Positions 11,640 through 24,097 of a stretch of DNA of 64,000 nucleotides are shown piece by piece. The position numbers and the translations under genes were made by a program. This DNA comes from Sinonovacula constricta (lineage: Eukaryota; Mollusca; Bivalvia; Cardiida; Solecurtidae), in NCBI GenBank assembly GCA_007844125.1, contig CM017565.1, forward strand, positions 7,824,885 to 7,888,884. The letters are read 5' to 3'. How positions within the stretch are numbered: position 1 is the first letter of the stretch; every line of letters begins with the position of its first letter. The notes below the pieces were generated by a model, which worked only from the letters and a program-made list of their open reading frames with translations, did not search any database and was not told the DNA's origin.

Positions 11640-12290
11640 TAGAGAAGATATCATTCTTGATTAATGACCCCCCAGTCTGTTAAAGGATCACTGGCTACAT
11701 TGAGACGAAACTGCTTATCATATTCTTTGCAACCTAGCCAGCACATCTCCTTGCCGCTAGACGAATGTCACGAAAGTAATTTTAGTAAACACTGCAGGGC
11801 CTCAGGATGTGCTGTAAGATAGATGCTCATAAATATTATAAAGGCATCGACCACTGTTCTATAAAGGTAATGTTTACAGAATTAACTTAGTCTTGCACCA
11901 CAAACTGACCATTAACAATCACAACCTTATGAAATTGGCTTGGACGATGTGAGGCAAGAAGCTGATACTTTTTAACAAACTCTCCATTTATAATTGTTTG
12001 CCTCATATTCTGTGAAACATGCACACATAATGGTAAATTTATAGATACAACTCCATCCACATTACCTGGGTCCGACTCAGTGGTTGACTGCTGTGCACCC
12101 ACAGGTCTTACCTGCTGAACAGATGCCAATAACTAGGCGAAGTGTTCGCCTGATAGGGTCACTGATCTTTGACTGGGGTCACCCGTACCCATGGCATGAT
12201 TCCCACCAAGGGACACCACGTCTTCTTGACGGTCCCATCACTGGCTGAGAAGGCTGGTCCGCATGCGGTCTCGAATAGGGAACTGGATGA
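11640..12290 (-). pseudogene. Gag-like region of the YR retroelement (broken)
   Basis: The minus-strand translation contains SINLPLCVHVSQNMRQTIIN followed by GEFVKKYQLL in one frame (11887-12129). Farther downstream are DAFIIFMSIYLTAHPEALQ, DIRLAARRC and YDKQFRLN plus DWGVINQE in other frames. This order matches the Gag-like ORF that precedes RT in DIRS/Ngaro elements. No canonical ATG start could be fixed; the frame extends upstream through a TAG near 12132 and another stop near 12240. The region 11440-11640 between this and the RT lead-in gives no clear match. Assignment rests on motif similarity recalled from the family and has not been searched. Confidence 0.65.
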
Positions 12291-12479
12291 CTTCCGCTTT
12301 GGCATCGTGACAGACACTTAAATTTTGATTGAAAAACCTAAAACGATACTTAACAGAACAAACATTAAATAAAGCAATTAATATCAACTGAATGTAAAAT
12401 GAGTAGCCTACGACTACTCTAATCAAGAGGCATCAAACGTTAAATGGTAGTGTATCATCCAAATAAATTATAAGTTAAA

Positions 12480-12600
12480 ATCTTGTGTAAAAATGGCAGC
12501 CCGAAAATAAAATATAAGTAAATAATTAAAATTTCTGTCGGGGTGCTGACCAAGAAATCAGGTGTAAAATAGCAGCCCAAAATTCAATTAAATATGCAAC
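12480..12600. repeat. Matching direct repeats at the 5' side of the YR retroelement
   Basis: There are two units, beginning at 12480 and 12557, with the same 'ggtgtaaaatagcagccc' core as the 7666-7925 array and in the same orientation. The spacing is 77 bp because the AT-rich part of the unit is longer here. Same-orientation copies on both sides fit direct rather than inverted termini. Confidence 0.75.
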
Positions 12601-14054
12601 ATAGACAAAATTATTTTAGTTATCATTATATAATCATTTCTATACCATATATAGTTTGTTTTTGACTATTGTTATCATAAAATGTATTATTTGTTAGATA
12701 TTTTTATGAAAATTAAACTGCATTGTTTTATTATTTTTAAATGAATTTATTTTAATTAATCAATTTAATCTATTTATTACATTAATAGTTATTATATAAA
12801 TACACATTTATTTGTGAAAATGATATTATCATTCAAAATGTCTTTGTACGAACTACGTCTAGAACGAAAGTCAACCGTCATAGTAAAATTCACCACAAAT
12901 AGAAAGTAAAGACAAAAATATGAACCGTATGATAGCATGCTAAATAACAATTAACTGCCATAGTTGTATTATATTCTAATACTAAACAATTAAAAATAAT
13001 ATTATTTTTGAAGAACATACTTATTTTAATAGGATGGAAAAAAACCGCGCCGTTTCTGCAACGGACGCGACCCAAACAAAATCAACAAATATCCGGAAAA
13101 ATAAGACATATTTACCTTCAAAAGAAGTAGCACACATTAAAATACAGCTTTAAGATGAAATTTGCAAGGATATTTTTAAATACTTTAAAATTAAAGCAAT
13201 GACGATACAAATTGTTTGCCTTGATATACAGAATTTTTTACGGCTCCAAATTTTGCAGGAAAAGGAAGAGAATAATTCTCAAATCTAATTCCAGTAAAGA
13301 TTGTTAACACCGTCTTGAGAAAAAGAGAAGAAAATTATTCTTTAACCTAATACAAACTTAACAATATCAACATCGTCTTATTTTTCTCCCAAATAAAATG
13401 AATAAAATCTCCCCATCTGATAACTAAAATTTGATGTGTTATTACATCAAATTCCATTAGTTGCAATGTTCTAGGTCAACGTTCTCTGCTTGAAATAAGA
13501 CAAACACGAAGGTGTAATTGACTTGCAAATCTTTTCAGCAAATGCCTTTTATATTTAGACAAACGTCTACAATGTAAATAGAAAAAATATCGCGATTGTG
13601 TTTACACGAGAAACAATAGTTCAAAGATACTGTCTCATGCACGTATCTATGCCACTAATGCAGTTTTGAATATGACATGGTTATATGCACTTTATATATT
13701 AATAGGTGCATGTACAATGATCACATCTAAGACTATTTCCAACTGTTTCCTCTGTGCGATGTTCCGTAATGTTCTCGCCTTGCACGCATGACTGCCATCG
13801 CTGTACACGGTTATAAGTATGCGGCGGAAATTCAGCGGAATGCGTCAAACATATTATCAGAAAGGTACCCACACACTGACTGCGACTAAATACATATGTC
13901 ATATGGTCAAACGTCTGGTCCTAAAGAACGACCGCCTAAATGCTAAGCAGCATCAGCTTCATTGAATGTTATTAAACAATTTCTAAAATTCCAAGAGTAT
14001 ACACAGAACCGCCGTCTATTGTTATAACAAACGAATCGACTGTGTCAGCAATAA
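12601..14054. other. Non-coding stretch, nothing recognised
   Basis: Very AT-rich. A slightly GC-richer patch at about 13720-13900 was read on both strands without a match. Confidence 0.5.
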
Positions 14055-14340
14055 AAATATATGACAAAGTCCTATGAGCATTGCAACATAATTATAATAA
14101 ATTTTCAAAAGGCAACCTTCAAGCAAGCATAAAGTGATTGGTTCGGTAAATCAGAAATGTAGCATCTGCTTTTTTACAAAACCCGATGACACGATGTCGT
14201 TTATTTAAGAAAGACATATGAAATAAGAAAAGATTCTATAAGAATTATCACAGACATTAAAAATCGAACGACTTCTAGAATATAGGCATACAAAGTAAAT
14301 GTCACGGTTTAATTCATGTAAAATAAACCAAAAACAAAGA
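14055..14340 (-). mobile_element. LINE 3' tail fragments (minus)
   Basis: Two terminal tails lie in minus orientation: 'acaaagtcctatgagcattg' at ~14064 and 'attctataagaattatcaca' at ~14232. The second continues into the diverged sequence that normally precedes the tail (to ~14310). Only the last ~100 bp of the family are present. Confidence 0.45.
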
Positions 14341-14589
14341 TATATCTATAGAAAATATATTTTGCAATCTTTAATAGAATAAATTAAATTGCAGCAATGA
14401 TTATATGCATGAGATCATACGATCAAAACAGAATAATTTCATATTAAGTTATGTTATTCTTCATGTTAAGTCAGATTTTTGTCCTGTATATTTTATATAC
14501 CAAAATATTTAAAACGATTTCAAATGGTATTTTAGTATCAACTGACAGACTCATCTGGATTCTACATGCACACTAGTTAGCTGACGTTA

Positions 14590-15615
14590 TTTCTGATTTG
14601 TCTTTCCGTTTGTTTGATATTGCTTCAAAATATAATGGCACTATGAAAACACTTATGCAGCAAGGCATAAGCCATCCTTCATTTTATGGACATGTTTATA
14701 CAAGATAAAGAAAATCAAGGATTTTCTGACTTCTTTTCAAAACTTATCAGAAAATGTTTTGCTCAAGGTTACAACCCGGGAATACTTCGTTGTACTGCAT
14801 TTCTTGTCTCTTTATCTCTCCAGTCGTGCCCTATGTAGTTGAGACAATTTGAGCAGTCTCCATTCCCTTAACGTGAGTTTGCGCAGTGGGTATTACATCG
14901 CGACATTTTGTACCTTTATTACAAAACATATCAATTGCGGATAAATCATCGGCTATATATTATATATTATTTGAATCTTATTACCTATTAACTCCTCACA
15001 ATACTACATTTTGTTTTGTTGGCTTTGGTGGGTTTTCTTTCTAAAATACGATGATTTCTTTCGTGTGTTTTTTTTTAATTTCACTTTTCACACTTTTGGC
15101 ATATGACGTCATGGCATTATATGACTTCATTAAATTGTTCTTATTATCTGTCATCTCTTGCGCTGTTTTATTTCAAGCTACTCACTAATTTGGAACATGT
15201 AGGTTGAATGGGCTTTTATCTACTTTACACTATTGTGCCTTTGTTGATGGTTTATTTAATAACTGTTTTTTTGTTATATATAATAATTTATTTTATCAGT
15301 TTTAACAACCGATGTAGGTGCTTACTGTTTGTTATCTGACTTTGACGGGATATTTTTATTTACACTGTTTGTTTGGTAGAAAAACCTTCAGGAAATGCGA
15401 AGATGGAGCGCTCCACAAACCAGGTTTAAGCACCACAGTCGGTCCTTGTGCCGACTGATCGTTCCAAGGCGGTAACTGCTGTTTTTTATTTTCGTGTGTT
15501 ATATCTTGTCTCTGTGTTTTGTCACATTGATATTTACCATGTTTTCGTCTAGGAGTAGTTAAGATTTAAATGTATGTGGCTATTTTATAAGACCATTTGT
15601 TATTTACTTATTCAT
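14590..15615 (+). mobile_element. LINE copy B: C-terminal ORF remnant plus full 3' UTR
   Basis: At ~1 kb this is one of the two longest copies. It opens with a broken reading frame: FDIASKYNGTMKTLMQQG, HPSFYG and, after a frameshift, GYNPGILRCTAFLV (14615-14810). It then runs through 'tgccctatgtagttgagaca', 'gcatatgacgtcatgg' and 'gatgtaggtgcttactg' to the stem-loop (15436-15457) and the tail near 15600. It links the short 3' UTR fragments in the window to a protein-coding retroelement. The RT clade is not assignable from this end alone. Confidence 0.75.
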
Positions 15616-16039
15616 ATATATTGTGTTATTTTGTTTATCGTAAAACGTAGGCACAATACAATAAACACATTTGTTGTTGTTTTTTTCTTATCTTGATGGA
15701 ATCCAGAAATACTGCCACCTGATGGCTAACATATCATGTGACAAGAGCGTTTCATGATTAAGGAAAGTCAACTATAAATAAGATAGACTTTAAAAAAGAA
15801 CTTGGTACATTAACATTAATGCTAATGTTTGCCATAATGCGTGTGTATTGATCACAACAATGTTACTTGTGCAGTGTGGCGGTCGTAAAAAATGTAATTT
15901 ATGTTAATTCATCCTATAAGGATTGTTACGTGTATTTCCTTTGATGGACATAAGACTTTGGTTCTTCAATTCCATCTTCACATGAACAGGATGCTACAAC
16001 CATTTATTTGTCTCTGGCCATGTGTGGTCATGATTCAGA

Positions 16040-16200
16040 AAATTTTGCCGACTGACCGTTCCAAGGCGGTAACTGAGCAAACGCTCGTTTCGTTAAATGA
16101 CTTTTCGCTTGGCTTGCATGTTAAATACCTTTGTTCTGTGCCTTTCGGAGTTTGATATATGTTGCAATGCCCATAGGACTTTGTCATATATTCTTATGGT
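16040..16200 (+). mobile_element. LINE 3' UTR fragment C, variant tail
   Basis: The core 'ttgccgactgaccgttccaa' and 'ggcggtaactg' at 16043-16075 is perfect. The following ~120 bp differ from copies A/B/E and end in 'gcccataggactttgtcata', a tail also seen at 41330 (+), 4857 (-) and 14064 (-). This suggests a second subfamily. Confidence 0.6.
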
Positions 16201-19200
16201 AAATATTTCTGCTAATATACATCAATCCAGAACTACTATTGTCCTTATAGTTATACCCCTCAAAAGCAATCCTCTCGCGAAAGTAACTTCAATTAACAAT
16301 ACCGCTTTTTCATATTTAAATTCTAAAAAACACATACCGCTTTACATATTTGACAATAAGACATCGTTATGAATTTTGTGAAATAGTCAGTACACAATAC
16401 AAAAAATGCGAAATAATAAAAATAGTCATGTCTTACATTCGTGTCAGAAAAATGACAACTACATATCAATTAACCGAAATATCGATTCATGATAGGCGTT
16501 ATTTCATCAATTGTCGCACATGGCAACATTTAATATGGTAAATATTACTGATTTTACCACCTGTTTTATAAACTAAGATAATAAAGATCGTATTGTGCAT
16601 AGATTGAATATATACTTACCACAAACCACGTATTAACAATCGATTGAAGGATTTGTATTCCACATTAATCTTTTTCACATTTCGTATTTCATCGTCGTTT
16701 TGGATTAATAAAAACGTACAATAAGTTAAAAATGACGTCATTCATCGAGAAAATATATACAAAATATAAAGAAATTACGGTAAAAGCACGTGACATTAAA
16801 TCTGCCATACAAAGAAAAGAAACGGCGGTGAAGTGTGAAGTTAAATGTGCCTCATCGGGACTCATTAAAGAGGATTTGTGAGCTTTACTTTCTTTCTCAC
16901 TAGAACAAATTTGTGAGATATTAAGGCCTGATCTCCCTTTTTTCTCTTTACCTTTAAATATGTTCCAGGATTTAACGTAATGTTACGCGATGGCCTTATC
17001 TCACACAGTGGACAGTGCCGGACTTTTAAAAACTTTCTCTGGTGCCCGTTTGCCGGGAAGATACCAACTAGAAAGTAAACAGTATGAGGCAATGGACTGA
17101 AATGATTCATATGTTTACAATGCTTGTTCAAGTCAAACTTTTAGACTGCGTTAAGTTAGTACTCCAAATTGAAATGATTTATATACCATGACACTTGAAA
17201 GCCAAATATCGCATCTGCAATTAATTTTATCACTTTATGTAAGTTAGTTTCACTTTAACAAGTTCTGCTGTATTCATAAGACAATATTGATTTGCGCAGA
17301 AATAATCATGTAGCAAATTGCACGTGTATAAGCATTGTTACTGAATGTTGAACTTTTCTTCCAACGTATCCTAAAGCAAATTTTATATACACAGCAGATT
17401 ATTTTGCAAAATTGCTTTGGTGGGAAATAGCTAAAACACATATAAGTCAATTTAATGAGGAAATCAAATTCATCAAATGAGACAAGAGATTCTTATCTTA
17501 AATGTTATGTCTTATGTCCGTGTGTAGCCTTGGTGACCAGCACAAACATGTTCCTGCAGTGAATCATACAGCCATCCACTACCATTCACGTTCCTAAATG
17601 TAGATAACATCATTACTTCGTTTCCGGTGGGTAATGTCTAACAGCACAGTTTTACAACCCATTGGTGATAGCTCATTTAGTTTTATGACTGAAGCAAGTC
17701 TATGAATAAACATCTAAATCTACTTTCTTCCCATTACGCAATCATGAATAGACGCTATGTTATTACTGCCAGCACACATATTCTCGAACTTGAACGTTAC
17801 TTTAGCACCTTGCCTTAATTTGTTCCTTATTAAATGTTTCAGTGTAAGAAGTGTCTCGATTGGTACACCGTTCATTTCGTGATCTTAACACAAGCCTTCA
17901 ACGCGTATATGATAGGTGAAGCAAACATAAATAATTTATGTTTCAATTTATGCTCCTCTTTTTTGACATAAAATGTTTCGAAATGTGTTGCCTTGAATTC
18001 GCGCTTTATCCGGTAGTTTTCAGACGTGCTTGGATTGAAAGGGACGTGAGATGATTACTACAGATTATTACAACATGTATACATATTAACATACCAACCA
18101 AAAACATTACATTTCCAATCGTGTATCCAGGTTCAACCTGTCACATAGTCAACTATTTTGCCAAGTGTAATATATTTTGTATCCTGCTGTGTACTTTCTA
18201 TTTATGTGTCTATAATTATGCGTCACTGATTTACTGCAATATGCCAGCTGCTGCTATGCTGGCGTGTGGAAACAACAGGGTTTTTTTCTATTATTGTAAG
18301 TATTTTTGACGTGGTAGTTAACGTTCAATTTAATCGTATATTCTTGCATTGTTGTGTTTACCTTACTGTATTTTTATTTTAATTTTAACTTGTTGTTTAC
18401 TGACTTTTAATCAAGATACATACCTGTTTCATCATTGCAGTCTTTTTTTAACTTTTAATGTGATTCTGTTTGCTATATTGCCTTAATTATGTTTATGCTA
18501 GGTCATTTTAACCATATTAAATAGCATTTAATATTCATGGTTGCGGTTTTAATTCTCTATTTTACGGTCTTGTTACTGTTATTATATGGCGTGTGTTACA
18601 CTGATAATCAGGAGAACGAGGTTAGTACATTAGCGTAATACTCGTGGTTGTTGCCATATGAGCGCGTGAGAGCAAGAGCGGGTGTTGTCCTAATCACCTA
18701 ATTAGAGCATGCATGAACCTTTAGAACGTAAGAGGCAGGATAGTGAAACGTTAAAGCTAAAGTGATTTGGCGTGTTTTCTGGACATAAATGTAAGCATGT
18801 AAACAGTTTCCCTTGCCAGGCTTGCGAGCTCCTTGCGAGTACAACATTACTGAGACAGAGCTCGCTCGATCGTTTTGTTGTTGCTGAATATAATGTGATT
18901 GAGGCTTGGCTTGCAAGATGTATTGATATTTTTTAGGCTTACACGAGACCAGGTTTTGTGCACTACTCCTACTCATCCTCTACCTCTCCTCACGTAGCAC
19001 AGGGACGGTACATAAATTTAATTTACATAATTTAGTTAACATAAATTGTCTTTTTTGTCAATACACAATGCTCTATGTTAGTTGCACAAAACTGTGATAA
19101 TTGTTATTTTTTCATATTGTTTTATTCTCCATGATATTATATTATTATTGGATATCTTTTCTTAATACGTCAAAGTATTTTTTTAGCAATTGTGTTGGCG

Positions 19201-20057
19201 TAAGTGGTATTCTTGGCCATTTTTTCAATTTAGAAAAGTGTCAAAATTTGTTTCAGTATACTACCCTGTCGTTCATCACATGACGTAGTTAAACATTTCT
19301 TAATATCTGCCATCGCTTAGATTTGTTTAACACAAACTGATTGATTTCTGTTAAGGTGGAATTAGGTTGCCATGCACATTGATTGAGTGCATCTTTTTAT
19401 ATTTTTTTTCATTCTTTATGTATTTGACTTTATGTTAAAGTATGAACTTATTAAAGAGGTGCCTAATATTAGTGTTTTCATTTTAAAAGGATTCTTTTAT
19501 TTACATAGATTTACATAAGTCATCTAGATGTTTCGTCGCAGTAATTCTGCTACTGTCACATAAACCTGTGTGTTTTTGTTTGTGCACTTGTCTAATAGTA
19601 GTTTTTTTAAGGGGTACATAGTATAGGTCCTTTTCATATTGTACTGTAAATCAGGGACCTACTAGTTGTAAATGTGTAATTGATACCGTTTACATTTATG
19701 TGCAGTTAAGTACTAGTTGAAGATTTACAGACGGCTCATCGATCCATATATAATAACTATAATTGTATGTTTTACAGTTTGGCGTTTTCTTAATAATATT
19801 ATTATAATATAGTAATATTTTTCTTAAAAATCAGAATAACAATAAATAATATACAAAGATTAGTGCTTTATTGTTTGTGTATTCACTTAGAAGGTCTGTA
19901 CGATCAATTTAATTTGACTAAACAAAGTATATTATTAATGTGAATCTTGTATGTAGTGATTGTAACAAAATATTTTACTTTTGAAATGTTGAACTGTGTT
20001 GCTGGTGCTTTGGTTTAGGTGCAGATAAATATGACCATGTCACTTGTTTTTCCATAC

Positions 20058-20059
<2 letters not shown>
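16201..20059. other. Non-coding stretch
   Basis: Apart from the weak candidate exon at 16865 nothing is supported. A GC-richer patch at about 18600-18990 has a 92-codon minus-strand frame without recognisable features. Confidence 0.45.
16865..17131 (-). other. Weak candidate exon, unassigned
   Basis: A minus-strand frame contains GIFPANGHQRKFLKVRHCPL and ends in a basic tail (KVKRKKGDQALISHKFVL). A plausible acceptor 'ctttctag' precedes it at ~17070. There is a CPLC pair but no recognisable domain. An 88-codon frame is not improbable by chance here. Confidence 0.2.
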
Positions 20060-20145
<86 letters not shown>

Positions 20146-20149
20146 TACA
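20060..20149. repeat. (TA)n microsatellite
   Basis: About 80 bp of uninterrupted TA dinucleotides are followed by 'catatatacat'. Confidence 0.97.
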
Positions 20150-21896
20150 TAACCATAATTAAACACACTTGACATCTACTTCAACTTATCAGAAATCACA
20201 GCTTTTGTATGACCAATCCTAGCCTCAGGTACGTGCTAAATTATCTCCATACACAGGCAGCTGTATTAAACACCTCTGAACTGTTCATGACATCACTACA
20301 GCTTTCTTATACACACATCGCAGTTTTATCACTAAGTCCTGATAGCTCATTTTCTTAGTCCTGATAGCTCATTTTCTTTAATGACAGAATGAGGTACCTA
20401 GCGAAATACGTTACATTTTTATATCTAATTTATATTTTAAGACATGTCTTTTGGACAACAGCGTAACACTAACTTCTTTTTAAAAATATCATGCTCACAA
20501 AAGAGTAAATTCTAGAGGAAATTTGTATTCTCATTCGTATGTTCTAGTATGAATATCAATTCCACCTTAAGTTGTTTTCTTAAAGTTACGTTTAAAAAAC
20601 TAATACTTACACTTTATAGACTTAAAAAATAGCAAATAACCGTGCATATTTATTTCGCTTATATTGTAGTCAGGCTGGAAAATGTACGTTTTTGTCGGAC
20701 AAAGACAAAAGTATATACCTTGAAGAATTATACAGACAACTAAGAGAATTATAAATTTGGAGGATTTCTGTTGACACAGCGAAGAAATATTGTTTTTTCT
20801 TTGTTTTGCAATGTAATCGTGTGTACCTCCATTATATACAACTGCAGGATCACGTATTCCTCAAATTCACGTCAAAGTCACATGCTGAAATAACAACACA
20901 CGTTCATGAAATATATTCTAACGACTCAGCAATTATCACATGATCCGAATATATATTTTTATGTTAATTACCTATCCTTAACATTGTTATGTTAAACATT
21001 GCTTTAAGACGAAGTTCTTCGTTACGATTTAAAACTTCGTTAGTTAAAATAAAGCCATAATCTTTTGGTATTAAAATAGGTAAGAAAACGTTTTATATTT
21101 AAGATTACTTCTCTGCAAAGACAGTAAAAAATAAGGGGAAGAAGGTTGCATAAAGTTTGCATAATATGCACAATAATATCGTTAGCATGGCTCGTAAATG
21201 TTTCTGCTTATTATTCATTCAGACAGAACAAACTTATTACTGACAGAAGAAAGAATACATTAAGGCTAAATACTCGGTTTTGTGATTGATTTCACTTTTG
21301 CACAAATATTGGGTTGGTATTTTGCATTCAATAATTATATCACGTGATTGGCATATTTAGGAACTAACAAAATGAAATGAAATACACATTGTTCTTTGTC
21401 TGAAAACGTATAGTGAAAATCCCAAAGGCAAATTATTATATCACGCCAAGCGATGCAGTTATGGCCTCGTATGGTCATTTAAGTAACGTCCAAGATTTTT
21501 GGTGGAACCATACTAAGACACATATCTTCATAATTCCGTCGGCGCCACGCTGATCTGTCTTGGCATATTCTCTAATTTAGAACTTCTTTGTCTAATTTTA
21601 GTATGCAGTATGTAAACCTTATAAAATAGAAGTGTATGTTTTTATGAGTCCAACTAAGAAGCATGTGCATTAAGTTTTTAATATGTATTTAATATGTATG
21701 CTTTCAGTTGTATCTGCAATTGCTAGGATTAAGATGCATGAGCCAGGTAAAATGTTTTATTACACTGTAATAGTGTCTCTTTCTGTTTAGCTGATTAAGC
21801 ACTCGTTGTCATCAATACTTTGTCAGCTTTACAGAAAAGATTCTTTTCTAATTTTGTAATAATTTGGTCCCTTTTGACTTTAACGTAATGCACACA
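20150..21896. other. Non-coding stretch with a 22-bp duplication
   Basis: Only the small tandem duplication at 20335 stands out. Confidence 0.5.
20335..20378. repeat. 22-bp tandem duplication
   Basis: 'agtcctgatagctcattttc' plus 'tt' occurs twice head to tail. Confidence 0.85.
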
Positions 21897-22149
21897 ATGT
21901 TTGTTTGCGTATTTGTTTGTTTGCTTGTTACATCGTACCGACACAATTATTGTCAATTATTGGCGACCTACAGCTAATTATCTGTGAAAGAAGACCCCAG
22001 ACTTATGTCTGGGTAGAACCACCGGCGCAGTGCTGCTTAGCTTGAAAACCTCCCAACACGAAAGTTTTCGCTCCTACCGGAACTTTAACCCACGCGGTGA
22101 CGCGGTATGGAGTTGCAATTCAGCGAGCCTAACCGCTCGACCACTCACG
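21897..22149 (-). mobile_element. tRNA-derived SINE, copy 2 (better preserved)
   Basis: On the minus strand the element starts with GAGTGGTCGAGCGGTTAGG, a Ser/Leu-tRNA-like box A. A degenerate box B (GGTTAAAGTTC) lies near 22080-22090, then GGTTTTCAAGC..GCGCCGGTGGTTC, and the element ends in a (CAAA)-type tail (gcaaacaaacaaat). The length of ~253 bp is typical of a SINE. It would have been transcribed by RNA polymerase III and mobilised by a LINE. Confidence 0.72.
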
Positions 22150-24097
22150 TGTAATCGGTATAAAATAACACCGTAGACACGTTTAGAATCAGATTATTAA
22201 AAGAGCACTTAGTAAGCACGACGTTAAAAATTAAGTATGTTGACATTTACATTGCTCTTCAAGCACTAACAAATCAAATTTAGATTGATTATGTAGTATG
22301 CCAATAGGTTCAATACAGTTTAATGACGCCAGAGACTTAAATGTGTTATTATTTCATGTCTGAATTATTATTTATATATAAACAAGTGCAAAGACTCCAT
22401 ACATGCATGATGACGCTGCACATAAAAGGTGAGAAATGCATTACAAAGACACAAATACAGTCACAATACAAAGAAACAACCTAGTTTATTGCACACATCA
22501 AACAACTGAAAATCAAATGTAAACCCACGCGCAGTGTGCAGAAGAAGGGAATACTGACATGCAATATGTTTAAAACACGTGCCGGGCTTTGTTACCTTTA
22601 TATCACGTGTATACCTAGGAATAGTTTACTGTGTGAAAAGTATTAAATGGCTCAACATAACGACACTCACATAAATCTACGGCACCATAAAACAACAATG
22701 CTCTCATTTTTGTTTACACCAGAACACTATCTTTTTATGTTTGCTTTGTTCCACATGGAGTCAAGATAGCTACCTCAAACTGCACGTTTTAGTTGCATTT
22801 TAAGTAAGAAAGAAAAGCATCTGCATGCTCGTCTTAAAGTACGTTAAGGTGATCTGGCTATCATCTTAATTTTACACAGGAAACATCTTTCTAAGTCTAT
22901 ATCCGTAAGAGGTTTACGTAAAAGCTGTCTTATTCTTCACCGTTACAATTTGCCTCTCCACCGCGTACGCTGCGTGCTTTACATTCAGTTAAAAGTCCGG
23001 GTCAGTCAATAAATAACACTCGTAATTTCCCCATATGGGGCTATCATAATTTAAATTCAAAATTGTCCAAAAGGGACGCTTATAAAAAATGTACGTTGTA
23101 CAAGCATTTTCTTTCATGTTAAAGTTAACTATTTAGTGACTATTGCATTTTAAAATGTAGATAGCATGTAGATAGCATTATTACAACATATCCGATTTCT
23201 TATGTCTAGTGTCTAAGATTTAGAATCATATGATGATAGCTCATTTGGTTTTATGACGGAAACATGTTTATTCAGTTGTTTCAAATTAAACTTTGGCTAC
23301 ATGTGTTTCTATCTTTGCATTAGAGATGACAGTTTTGCTTATAAAATCAATAAAAATGCAAATACACTTCTTGTTGTTGTTTTTTTTGTTGTTTCTCATA
23401 GCGTATATTATCAGATCTTTTATCAAAAAAGACTTTGATGAGTATAATACTTTAAATACAGGTGAATTGCCAAACTTCGGCTCATAGAACATAGGACTTT
23501 CAACCAAAACAGCAAATAAGCGCTATCAATATATGATTTTTTTATTTGTTCATGTTCACAAGCAATGAGTGTTAAATACATTTTAGGCAATGTATATAGA
23601 ATCATTAAAACAGTAAGTTAAAAACTGTTGACAATATATTTTTTTCAGAAATGGTTAATAAATAACACCACCCCCTTTAGCTAAAAATCGCAATTTTTTA
23701 TTCTTATTTTGCTAATTGCAATTCATACAAAACTGTAGAGTGTAAAAATGTTACTTAATATACAAATACGGTTGAAAGCACATTATATGTATTATATAAA
23801 AATCGCACTAACATGAACATATGTTTAACAAAAATATGCATTCACATCATGCGTTAAATCTCAAGAACAAAGCTAAATATTTCACTGTGAGTATTTCAGA
23901 TGTTTAGTTTCACTGAAGTCAATATGCTGCCAAGAGAAGCTTTTTAAAGACACATTTCAATTTGAAAATCATAATTATTCCAAAATAATGGTACAATGTA
24001 AGACAGCATGACAAGTGCACATACACTGCAACAATCAATACCAAATATGGCTATTATTAAAATGCGTGTTAACAATACCAGTTGATACACATCACTG
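22150..24097. other. Non-coding stretch, nothing recognised
   Basis: 'gatagctcatttggttttat' at ~23235 resembles 'gatagctcatttagttttat' at ~17667, a possible shared low-copy repeat. A 12-bp duplication (gtagatagcatg) lies at ~23157. Confidence 0.4.

Larger units (their letters stand above)
7666..12600 (-). mobile_element. Degenerate tyrosine-recombinase retrotransposon (DIRS/Ngaro group) with SGNH hydrolase
   Basis: Read on the minus strand, a ~4.1 kb block carries, in order, gag-like, reverse transcriptase, RNase H, tyrosine recombinase and SGNH-hydrolase sequence. YR plus RT/RNase H defines the DIRS order. A hydrolase after the recombinase is a known feature of some Ngaro-type elements. Every domain is interrupted by stops or frameshifts, so the copy is dead. 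The same ~69-77 bp direct repeat occurs outside both ends (7666-7925 and 12480-12600), as expected for the split direct repeats of Ngaro-like elements. The exact boundaries are uncertain. The clade (Ngaro rather than DIRS proper) is inferred from domain order and direct-repeat termini. Confidence 0.85.

Noticed and set aside
18698..18976. 92-codon minus frame in a GC-richer patch
   Set aside because: No recognisable domain or splice context; left unannotated as a gene.
22070..22149. A functional tRNA gene (Ser/Leu-like)
   Set aside because: Box B is degenerate, no cloverleaf could be folded by eye, and the segment is the head of a SINE shared with 2384-2610.
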